Positions 1 through 6,325 of a DNA stretch of 21,931 nucleotides are shown piece after piece. The stretch's first letter is position 1, and the number at the start of each line of letters is the position of its first letter. Where the stretch lies: the NCBI GenBank assembly GCA_041749275.1, contig JBGTBQ010000420.1:1-21931 (forward strand). Reading direction: 5' to 3'. A program made the position numbers and the translations under genes. Below the pieces are notes generated by a model, which was not told the DNA's origin, made no database searches, and saw nothing but the letters and a program-made list of their open reading frames with translations. This stretch comes from JBGTBQ01 sp041749275. Its GTDB lineage: Bacteria > Acidobacteriota > Blastocatellia > Pyrinomonadales > Pyrinomonadaceae.

Positions 1-1
1 G

Positions 2-664
2 GACGCGGCGCTCGTGCCCGTCATCGAGTACCAGCGTCTGCCGGAGGTCGCGGTCGTGCCGGGCGTGTGCGTCGGCGCGCGGCGCGAAGTCCGTAGCGTC
101 GTGCTCGTGACGCGCGGGGCGGAACTGCGGGACGTGCAAACGGTCGCGCTCGACACCTCTTCGCGCACCTCCGCCGCGCTGGTCGAGATTATCTTCCGCG
201 AGTTTTTGGGGCGCGAGCCGCGGCTCAAGGCGACCGCGCCGGACGTGCGGAAGATGCTACAGGAAGCGGACGCGGCACTCGTCATCGGCGACCCGGCGAT
301 GACGTTCCCGCGCGAGGGCTTGCGCGTCTACGACATGGCGGCGTTGTGGCGCGAGATGACCGGCCTCGGTTTTGTCTTCGCCATGTGGATGACGCGCGAG
401 GATGCGGGCGGCGCGGCGCGGACGATTGACTTTGCCGCCGCGCGCGACGAGGGGCTGGCGAGCGTCGAGGAAATCATCTCGAACTACGAAAGCGAGTTGC
501 GGCTCCCGCGTGAGGAACTGCGCTCGTACCTGCTCGACAACATCTGTTTCCATCTCGACGAAGAGATGCGGGCCGGTCTCGAACTCTACTTCCGCCTCGC
601 GCACAAGCATGGCCTGACGCCGGGCGTCCGACCGCTGAAGACGGTTGGCACGCGTGCTGCCTAA
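2..664 (+). CDS. mqnA: Chorismate dehydratase MqnA, 5'-truncated by the window edge
   Basis: MqnA dehydrates chorismate to 3-[(1-carboxyvinyl)oxy]benzoate, the first step of the futalosine pathway to menaquinone. It is a cytoplasmic enzyme with a periplasmic-binding-protein fold. The visible frame is open from base 2 and reads DAALVPVIEYQR, which matches the family segment in which 'PVIEYQ' follows the first third of the protein. The GTG at 14 is therefore internal and the true start lies upstream of the window. About 220 of the usual 270-290 residues are present. Further family-like stretches are 'VALDTSSRTSAAL' and 'LVIGDPAM', and the C-terminal helices with 'YLLDNICFHLDEE' complete the protein. 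The next gene in the same direction is mqnC, of the same pathway, which supports the assignment. The 200-base gap between them holds a large palindrome. Confidence 0.9.
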   Translation, partial: DAALVPVIEYQRLPEVAVVPGVCVGARREVRSVVLVTRGAELRDVQTVALDTSSRTSAALVEIIFREFLGREPRLKATAPDVRKMLQEADAALVIGDPAMTFPREGLRVYDMAALWREMTGLGFVFAMWMTREDAGGAARTIDFAAARDEGLASVEEIISNYESELRLPREELRSYLLDNICFHLDEEMRAGLELYFRLAHKHGLTPGVRPLKTVGTRAA

Positions 665-766
665 CGAATCAGGCAGATTTGAAAAGTGGGCGTTGGTTTG
701 TAAGAGTGATGGCAAATTGCGGATTTGAGATTCACATTCGCAAATTGAATGCAAGGTGAGTAGACG

Positions 767-841
767 GGTCAGAACCGCCCGCGGTAGCGGGCGGGTGCTG
801 CCGCAACCCTGACCCGCCCGCTACCGCGGGCGGTTCTGACC
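767..841. repeat. Perfect 30-bp inverted repeat (REP/BIME-like) between mqnA and mqnC
   Basis: The arms 767-796 and 812-841 are exact reverse complements, separated by a 15-base loop. Each arm is itself a hairpin: CCGCCCGC and GCGGGCGG flank GGTA. The element can therefore fold either as one 30-bp stem or as two short hairpins, the layout of bacterial interspersed mosaic elements. It lies about 20 bases upstream of the mqnC start, so it may affect readthrough or mRNA stability. A degenerate copy of the right arm is seen at 17927-17949. Confidence 0.85.
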
Positions 842-864
842 TGTTCCGCGAAGGCTTATTGAAG

Positions 865-2007
865 ATGACGAATATTGAACCGATTCTCGACCGCGTGCTT
901 GCGGGCGGGCGCATGACCGACGAAGAGTGCACGGCGCTGTTGGAGTCGCACGACATCGCGCGCATCGGCGTCGCGGCGGACGAGGCGAGGCGGCGCAAGC
1001 ATCCGGCGGGCGTCGTCACCTACATCATTGACCGCAACGTTAACTACACGAACGTCTGCAACGTCGTCTGCACGTTCTGCGCCTTCTACCGGCGGCCCGG
1101 CAAGCCTGATACCTACGTCACGACCATCGAGCAGATTTGCGAGAAGATAGACGAGACCATCGCGCTCGGCGGGACGGGCGTGTTGATGCAGGGCGGGCTA
1201 CATCCGGACTTCGGCATCGAGTGGTACGAAAATCTGCTGCGCGACCTTCACGCGCGCTATCCGAACTTTCAACTCCACTGTTTTTCGCCGCCGGAGATAC
1301 ACAACATCCACCTCATCTCGAAGCTCTCTTACGAAGAGATTCTGTCGCGTCTCAAAGAAGCGGGTCTCTATTCACTGCCGGGCGGCGGCGGGGAGATTCT
1401 CGATGACGAGGTGCGGAAGCGCGTCTCGACGAAATGCACGACTGATGAATGGCTCGGCGTGATGCGCGCCGTACACGCGGTCGGCCTGCGCTCGACGGCG
1501 ACGATGATGTTCGGCATCGGCGACCACATTGGGCATCGCGTCCGGCACTTGCGGCGCGTGCGCGACTTGCAGGACGAGACGGGCGGTTTTACGGCCTTCA
1601 TCCCGTGGACGTTTCAGCGCGAGAACACGGCGCTGGGCCGCCGCATCACGGAAGAGCCGACGGGCATGGATTATCTGAAGATGCTCGCCGTCTCGCGTCT
1701 CTTTCTCGACAACATCGAGCACATCCAGTCTTCATGGTTGACGCAGGGGCTAAGGCTTGGACAGGTCGCGCTCCGTTTCGGCGCGGACGATATGGGTTCG
1801 GTTATGATCGAGGAGAACGTCGTCTCCGCCGCCGGGGCGCATAACACCGCCGACGAGCGAATGCTGCGCTACCTGATTCGTGAGGCCGGCTTCCGCCCGC
1901 AGCAGCGCGACATCCTCTACCGCCACGTCAACCGCGAAGAGGCGTCGAAACAGGATGCGAGCGACTCGGCCACGTTGCGCGAGTTGAGCGTTGCGTTCGC
2001 GGATTAG
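865..2007 (+). CDS. mqnC: Cyclic dehypoxanthine futalosine synthase MqnC (radical SAM)
   Basis: MqnC is a radical S-adenosylmethionine enzyme that cyclises dehypoxanthinyl futalosine to the spiro intermediate of the futalosine menaquinone pathway. The CxxxCxxC cluster motif is present as CNVVCTFC near residues 65-72, followed by AFYRRPG. Other family signatures are 'LMQGGLHPDFGIEWYE', 'HCFSPPEI', 'GLYSLPGGGGEIL' and 'FIPWTFQRENTALG'. At about 380 residues it has the normal length. The ATG at 865 is chosen; a TTG at 859 is in frame, and the only Shine-Dalgarno-like sequence, GAAGG at 850-854, is 10 bases from the ATG and 4 from the TTG, so the choice is not firm. It follows mqnA and probably shares its transcript. 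Downstream genes are convergent. Confidence 0.95.
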   Translation: MTNIEPILDRVLAGGRMTDEECTALLESHDIARIGVAADEARRRKHPAGVVTYIIDRNVNYTNVCNVVCTFCAFYRRPGKPDTYVTTIEQICEKIDETIALGGTGVLMQGGLHPDFGIEWYENLLRDLHARYPNFQLHCFSPPEIHNIHLISKLSYEEILSRLKEAGLYSLPGGGGEILDDEVRKRVSTKCTTDEWLGVMRAVHAVGLRSTATMMFGIGDHIGHRVRHLRRVRDLQDETGGFTAFIPWTFQRENTALGRRITEEPTGMDYLKMLAVSRLFLDNIEHIQSSWLTQGLRLGQVALRFGADDMGSVMIEENVVSAAGAHNTADERMLRYLIREAGFRPQQRDILYRHVNREEASKQDASDSATLRELSVAFAD

Positions 2008-2037
2008 ACATAATCATTGATCGAATGTTTAGAGACG

Positions 2038-2089
2038 GGCAATGCCCGCCGGTTCAATTACGTCACAGGTTGAACCGGCGGGCATTGCC
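2038..2089. repeat. Perfect 20-bp inverted repeat between convergent genes
   Basis: The arms 2038-2057 and 2070-2089 are exact reverse complements around a 12-base loop. Pairing extends outward with one bulge (TAGAG on the left, CTCTA on the right). The outer part of each arm contains GGGCAATGCCC or GGCATTGCC, itself nearly palindromic. It lies just after the mqnC stop and before the stop of the leftward gene, so it could stop transcription from both sides. There is no U-run, so it may equally be a dispersed palindrome. Confidence 0.75.
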
Positions 2090-2115
2090 ACCTCTACACG
2101 TCACTTTTCGTGCTC

Positions 2116-2430
2116 TTAACCGGCGCGCGTGCCCGTGAACTTGATGGGCGGCGCGATGGGGAGTTTGACTTTGATGGTGCCGTCGAGTTGGTCGCCCGCG
2201 GCGCGACCGCCGATGCTGGCCTCGTAGTTGCGCCCCTGAAAGTCGAGCGCGACGGTGGCGTCGAAGCTGTCACCGTCGGCGGCGGAGATGTCGCGCAGCG
2301 GCGCGTTGCCGAGCCGCGAGTCAATGTTGCCGGTGAGCGAGCCGTCGCCGCCGCGCGCAAGAACGAGCGTCGCCGGATGTTTGCCGAAGGGCGTCGAGAC
2401 TTCCAGATTCCAAGTGCCTTCCAGATTCAT
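2116..2430 (-). CDS. Small lipocalin/calycin-like conserved protein
   Basis: A 104-residue protein with no signal peptide or membrane segment. The pattern 'GTWNLEVSTPFGKHPATLVL...GSLTGNIDSRLGNAPL...FDATVALDFQGRNYEASIGG' consists of alternating short beta strands and G/D turns. This resembles the small beta-barrel modules that occur alone or at the end of amidohydrolase-like proteins, where 'GTW' opens the first strand. No catalytic residues can be named, and ligand binding is only a guess. GAGAGG stands 8-9 bases before the ATG. It follows the M16 pair on the same strand after 21 bases, so it is probably the last gene of that operon. Confidence 0.7.
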   Translation of the reverse strand: MNLEGTWNLEVSTPFGKHPATLVLARGGDGSLTGNIDSRLGNAPLRDISAADGDSFDATVALDFQGRNYEASIGGRAAGDQLDGTIKVKLPIAPPIKFTGTRAG

Positions 2431-2451
2431 GTTCCAATCCTCTCATGTTTG

Positions 2452-3882
2452 TTACTGCCCAGATTCGTCGCCAGCGTCCTCGTCCCGCGCGGGAGCGCCT
2501 TCGCTCGCATCTTTTTTCCGCCCCGCGCTGTCAAAAAATTCGATCTTCTCGACGAACGACTTGACCTGCTCGGTGATGGCCTCCGCATCGCCGACGATGA
2601 CGACGGCGGCGGCGTCCGGCGTAACGTGTTCGTTCGCCACGCGCCGCACCTCCTCGGCGGTGACGCGCTGGATGCGTTCGCGGTAAACGTGCAGATAGTC
2701 CGCCGGCAATCCGTACATCTTCGCCTGCACGAGATGTTCGATCAGTCCGTCCTGCGTCTCCAGACGGATGGGGAAGATGCCGGTCAGGTAGGTCTTTGCG
2801 TCGGTCAGTTCCTGCTCGCCGACCTCTTCGTCGCGGATGCGCCCCAGCTCGTAGAAAAATTCGTGGAGCGACGCGCCGGTGACAGGCGTTCGCACTTCGG
2901 CGATTGCGCGGAAGGTGCCGGCATAGCGGCGCGCGTCGAGCGTCGTGTAGGCGCCGTAGGTGTAGCCCTTCTCCTCGCGCAGGTTCATAAAGAGACGCGA
3001 AGAGGCGTTCGCGCCGAGCACCGTATGCATGACGAGCAGGTTGAAATAGTCGGGGTGCGTGCGCGTGATGCCGTGGTTGGCGATGACGATGTTGGACTGC
3101 GCGGAGCCGGGGCGGTCAACGACGTAAGCCGAGCGCCCAGATATTTTCGGGAGCGACGGGAAATTCGCCACCTTCGCCTCGCCGCTCGTCCACGCGCCGA
3201 ACAGCCGGCTGACGGTTTCGACCAGTGAGTCGCGGTTCACGTCGCCGACCGCGATGAGCACGGCGCTGTCGGGAATGAACGCCGAGCGGTGAAAGTCGAG
3301 CAGGGCGGCGCGCGTCATCGCTTCGATGGAAGCGGGCGTCGGCGCGACGACCGAGTAAGGATGCTGGCCGAAGATAACGCGCGCGAGGGCTTCGGTGGCG
3401 AGGAACGAGGGCTGCGCGCGTTGCGCGATCAGGTTCTGCTGCGAGTTGACTTTCGCCAGTTTGAGTTCGTCTTCGGGGAACGAAGGATGGAGCGCCACAT
3501 CGGCCAGAAGTTCCAATACCTCATCGGCATAGACCGAGAGGGCGGAGGCCGCGACCGTCGTGTAGTCGGAGTTCGCGCCGGCGCTCAACGTTGCGCCGTA
3601 GCGCGCGACCTCTTCGGCGATCTGGCGGCTCGTGCGCGACTCCGTGCCCTCGCCGAGCATGTCGGTCGTGATGTCCGTTAGACCGGGCAACTCCGGCGGG
3701 TCGAAGGCGTCGCCGCGCGGCAGCGCCAGCCGGAAGCTGACGAGCGGCAGACGACTCTGTTCGACCACGACGACCTTCAGGCCGTTCGGCAGTGTCGTCT
3801 CAACCGGAACGGGCAGGTTGAGACGGCGCTCGGCCAGCGGTGCGGGCGGCTCTCGTCTGAAATCTTCAGTGTGGGTATCCAT
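2452..3882 (-). CDS. M16 family peptidase homologue without zinc site (R/Y subunit)
   Basis: A 476-residue protein of the M16B (pitrilysin/processing peptidase-like) family with two repeats of the fold. Where the family has HxxEH, this protein has D70-x-x-T73-D74 in 'LPGLTDITTDML', so it cannot bind the catalytic zinc. It keeps the second conserved site, the Arg/Tyr pair, in 'SSRLFMNLREEKGYTYGAY' (Arg302, Tyr309), which in active M16 enzymes holds the substrate backbone. The upstream gene shows the reverse pattern. Split M16 enzymes of this kind (known from Sphingomonas and from mitochondrial processing peptidase) work as heterodimers with one composite active site; applying that here is inference. 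No signal peptide is seen. The C-terminus is short and acidic (DEDAGDESGQ). The gene lies 76 bases after its partner. Confidence 0.9.
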   Translation of the reverse strand: MDTHTEDFRREPPAPLAERRLNLPVPVETTLPNGLKVVVVEQSRLPLVSFRLALPRGDAFDPPELPGLTDITTDMLGEGTESRTSRQIAEEVARYGATLSAGANSDYTTVAASALSVYADEVLELLADVALHPSFPEDELKLAKVNSQQNLIAQRAQPSFLATEALARVIFGQHPYSVVAPTPASIEAMTRAALLDFHRSAFIPDSAVLIAVGDVNRDSLVETVSRLFGAWTSGEAKVANFPSLPKISGRSAYVVDRPGSAQSNIVIANHGITRTHPDYFNLLVMHTVLGANASSRLFMNLREEKGYTYGAYTTLDARRYAGTFRAIAEVRTPVTGASLHEFFYELGRIRDEEVGEQELTDAKTYLTGIFPIRLETQDGLIEHLVQAKMYGLPADYLHVYRERIQRVTAEEVRRVANEHVTPDAAAVVIVGDAEAITEQVKSFVEKIEFFDSAGRKKDASEGAPARDEDAGDESGQ

Positions 3883-3958
3883 TGATAAAGTTTACGGTTT
3901 ACAGTTTGCGGTAAATGCAAGGCTGCGTGCACAAAGCTGAAACCAGAAAACTGCTTTC

Positions 3959-5398
3959 TCACTTTGACTGCGCGTTATCGCTCATGGGCAGGGGAGGCTC
4001 GGTCGGTGGAGCCGGTTCCATGGGTGGTTTGGGTGGCACTTGCGGGGGCGGCGTGCCCGGCTGTTCGGGCACGCCCGGCGGTTCGGGCGCGGCGGCGGGC
4101 GCGGGTATCTCTTCGTCGGCGCCGGCATGCGCCGGGACGACTTCCATCACGGAGTAGTCATCCGTAAGCAGATAGCGGCGCGCCGCACGCTTGATCTCGT
4201 CGGGCGTGACGGCGAGATAGCGTTCGAGTTCGGTGTTGAAAAAATCAGGGTCGCCGTCGTAAAGCGCGTATTCAGCGAGCCGTTGGGCGCGGTAGAGCGT
4301 GGACTGGCGCCCACGGATCGAGTCATTCAAAAGCGTGTTCCTAAGCTTCGTCATCTCCTCTTCGGTCGGCCCCTCTTCGGCGAGCCGCTTGACCTCCGCT
4401 TGAATCGTCGCCCGAATCTCGGCGGTCGTGTGCTCAGGCTTCGGGATGGCGAAGATGTAGAGCGAAGACGGGCCGCGTCGCTCGCCGATGCCGCCCTGAA
4501 TGCCGACCACGGACTCTTCGCCCTTAACGAGCTTCAGATAGAGGCGCGAACTGTCGCCGTCGAGCAACAGGTCGCTGGCGCGCGCCAACGCGTAGAACTC
4601 TTCGTCGCGGCGTGCGGGGGCTTTCCAACCGAGCATCAGCGCGGGCAGTTGCGCGAACTGGTCGCGGTAAAGTTCGTGCGGCCCCGCGACGCCATCGGGT
4701 TCATCCACGTCCGCGGGCGGCGGCTGGGGCTGCGCGGAGATTGAGGCGAAATACTTTTCGACGAGAGCGCGCGCCTCCGCCGGGTCGAAGTCGCCGACGA
4801 TGGTGAGCACGGCGTTGTTCGGCGCGTAGTAGACGCGAAAAAACTCTTGCATGTCCTCGATGGTGGCATCGTCGAGGTCTTCCATCGAGCCGATGGTTGA
4901 GTGAGCGTTCGCCGGGTTCCGATAGATCAGTTCGTTCAGACGCAGGAAGGCGTTCGAGTAGGGGCGGTTGTCGTAGTTGAGCCGCTTCTCCTCCTTGACG
5001 GCTTCGCGTTGGTTATCGAGGTTCTCCTGCGTGACCTTCAACGAGCGCATGCGGTCGCTCTCCAACCAGAGCGCGAGCGGGAGCTGCGAGGCGGGGAGCG
5101 TCTCGAAATAGTTGGTGCGCTCGCTCGAAGTCGTGCCGTTCATCGTCCCGCCATTCTTAAAGATGTATTGGAAGTGGCCGGCCTTTGGCACGTTCTCCGA
5201 ACCCTGAAACATCATGTGCTCAAAAAGGTGCGCGAATCCCGTCCGTCCCTCGCGCTCGTTGCGCGACCCTACGTCATAATAGACCGCGACCGACACGACC
5301 GGCACCGCATGGTCTTCGCTCAAGACGACACGCAGGCCGTTCGCCAGCGTGAACTGTTCGAAGGGAACGACGGGCAAAGTGGGCGTTGACAATTGCAC
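3959..5398 (-). CDS. M16 family zinc metallopeptidase, catalytic subunit
   Basis: A 479-residue M16B peptidase. The inverted zinc motif HxxEH is intact as H57-L-F-E60-H61 in 'GFAHLFEHMMF'; the third zinc ligand should be a glutamate in 'NQREAVKEEKRL' (about residues 132-137). In the second half the Arg/Tyr pair is missing: the aligned segment reads 'SSRLYLKLVKGEESVVGI', with Val291 and Val298 in the key places. The downstream gene supplies that pair. The last 55-60 residues are a proline-rich low-complexity tail (for example 'PPPQVPPKPPMEP') beyond the usual family end. No signal peptide is visible, so the complex may be cytoplasmic unless exported in another way. A 29-bp palindrome separates it from the ribbon-helix-helix gene upstream. 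Confidence 0.92.
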   Translation of the reverse strand: MQLSTPTLPVVPFEQFTLANGLRVVLSEDHAVPVVSVAVYYDVGSRNEREGRTGFAHLFEHMMFQGSENVPKAGHFQYIFKNGGTMNGTTSSERTNYFETLPASQLPLALWLESDRMRSLKVTQENLDNQREAVKEEKRLNYDNRPYSNAFLRLNELIYRNPANAHSTIGSMEDLDDATIEDMQEFFRVYYAPNNAVLTIVGDFDPAEARALVEKYFASISAQPQPPPADVDEPDGVAGPHELYRDQFAQLPALMLGWKAPARRDEEFYALARASDLLLDGDSSRLYLKLVKGEESVVGIQGGIGERRGPSSLYIFAIPKPEHTTAEIRATIQAEVKRLAEEGPTEEEMTKLRNTLLNDSIRGRQSTLYRAQRLAEYALYDGDPDFFNTELERYLAVTPDEIKRAARRYLLTDDYSVMEVVPAHAGADEEIPAPAAAPEPPGVPEQPGTPPPQVPPKPPMEPAPPTEPPLPMSDNAQSK

Positions 5399-5413
5399 CT
5401 CCGGCTCATTGGA

Positions 5414-5507
5414 GGGATGAAGGATGAGGGATGAGGGATGAAGCAGAAACCGTTCAGCGTGCGCTGGGCAGTCTCTTTTTCATCCCTCATCCCTCATCCT
5501 TCATCCC
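5414..5507. repeat. Perfect 29-bp inverted repeat made of GATGAGG-type units
   Basis: The arms 5414-5442 and 5479-5507 are exact reverse complements with a 36-base loop. Each arm consists of four near-identical 7-8 base units (GGGATGA, AGGATGA and so on), so it is both a microsatellite and a palindrome. The right arm runs into the stop codon of the gene at 5501-5932, and the left arm ends 16 bases before the start of the M16 gene. In the leftward transcript it would form a very stable hairpin between the two genes. Confidence 0.85.
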
Positions 5508-5932
5508 TGTTCTTTACTAATCATCCCGCGCAGTTCGGCGCGCAGGCGCTCGATCTCGGAGAGTTTCTGCGCGACGCGGTCGAACAGTTCGTGCTGCGCC
5601 TTGATGCCTTCGTCAATGAGGAAGGCGGCGGCATCGGCGCGGTTGCGGAAGACGCCGGCTTGAACGAGCTGTTCGAGACTCTCCTGCGCTTCGTGCGAGA
5701 CCTTGACGGCGACGACGTAATCGTCCTTTGCCGAGAGCGCGTGCTCGATGGTGCGACTGATGCCGCGCCCGATGGAGGAGAGCGATTCGGGGATGCGCGA
5801 GGCTCGCTCGCGCACGGAAGCGCCTCGCTCGCGGTCGGCGCCTTCCTCGGCGGTCTCATCGTCCGGAATCATCAGGTCGTTAATCGGCTCCGGCGGGTTG
5901 CTTGGGTTCGGTGGGTCGTAGGGGTTGCTCAT
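5501..5932 (-). CDS. Ribbon-helix-helix-like protein with C-terminal coiled coil
   Basis: A 143-residue protein, not recognised as a named family. Residues 1-65 are polar and probably disordered: a Pro/Asn-rich start ('NPYDPPNPSNPPEP') and then a charged stretch. From about residue 70, 'YVVAVKVSHEAQESLEQLVQAGVFRNRADAAAFLIDEGIKA' has the strand-helix-helix pattern of CopG/Arc-type DNA-binding domains: a short strand, a helix with hydrophobic spacing, 'GVFRNRADA', and 'FLIDEGI'. The end ('LFDRVAQKLSEIERLRAELRGMI') is a heptad coiled coil. AGGAGG stands 11 bases before the ATG in the leader GGAGGTTTGAGAG, which recurs before the gene at 11725. A DNA-binding role is inference; a coiled-coil scaffold is the alternative. 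Confidence 0.65.
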   Translation of the reverse strand: MSNPYDPPNPSNPPEPINDLMIPDDETAEEGADRERGASVRERASRIPESLSSIGRGISRTIEHALSAKDDYVVAVKVSHEAQESLEQLVQAGVFRNRADAAAFLIDEGIKAQHELFDRVAQKLSEIERLRAELRGMISKEQG

Positions 5933-6226
5933 CAGCTCTCAAACCTCCTCATCGAAGTCAGAGGCAGTCGCCTCTCACTGCTAACCTCAAAATCATGTGC
6001 GTTCTCATTGTGTGTATGCTTCCTGATGGCATTCTACGGACGGGCCGAAACTAGCGCAAGCGCCGACCTTCCGGGGCACACGGTTCTGGCGACGGCGTCT
6101 TTCGATTACGTCTTGTTTGTCATCAACGCGTCCCGCTATCTTTCTTATTACATTCTTGTAAAAGTTTTCGCCCCGTGGGCGCGCAACCTTGCCGCCGTCG
6201 TGCTCATCAATTAAACTACACCAACC
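5933..6226. other. Long intergenic region with an unexplained + strand transcript end
   Basis: With the stretch to 6325 this makes about 390 bases without a recognised gene. On the + strand a terminator at 6227-6247 lacks an obvious gene. Two candidates exist: a 62-codon frame 6026-6214 (begins MAFYGRAE, hydrophobic second half, no Shine-Dalgarno), ending 12 bases before the terminator; or a small RNA of about 100 nt from a possible promoter TTGTTT (6113-6118), 18 bases, TATCTT (6137-6142). Neither is strong. The minus strand carries a probable promoter for the gene at 5501-5932. Between 6248 and 6325 I see only a weak CCCC/GGGG hairpin. Confidence 0.3.
6031..6059 (-). promoter_or_regulatory. 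Sigma70-like promoter for the RHH/M16 genes
   Basis: Read on the minus strand, TTGCGC (6059-6054), a 17-base spacer and TAGAAT (6036-6031). Transcription would start near 6024 and give a leader of about 90 bases before the ATG at 5932. Spacing and the -10 are good; no experimental support. Confidence 0.4.
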
Positions 6227-6247
6227 CCGCCGGCTTCGGCGGTTTTT
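6227..6247 (+). terminator. Rho-independent terminator with GCTT loop
   Basis: The stem CCGCCG (6227-6232) pairs with CGGCGG (6237-6242) across a GCTT tetraloop, and TTTTT follows directly (6243-6247). The T-run marks it as acting on rightward transcripts. No recognised rightward gene precedes it closer than mqnC, 4 kb away. Confidence 0.75.
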
Positions 6248-6325
6248 CGATAGCAGCGCCCTCGTCGCTCCCCAGCGTGCCGGGGCTGTTCGGGTCAAAG
6301 TGGTCTTAACACTGAGGGACGCCCC

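Noticed and set aside
2110..3228. A 372-codon + strand frame opposite the lipocalin-like and M16 genes
   Set aside because: It crosses two genes on the other strand and its translation is Arg/Val-rich shadow sequence.
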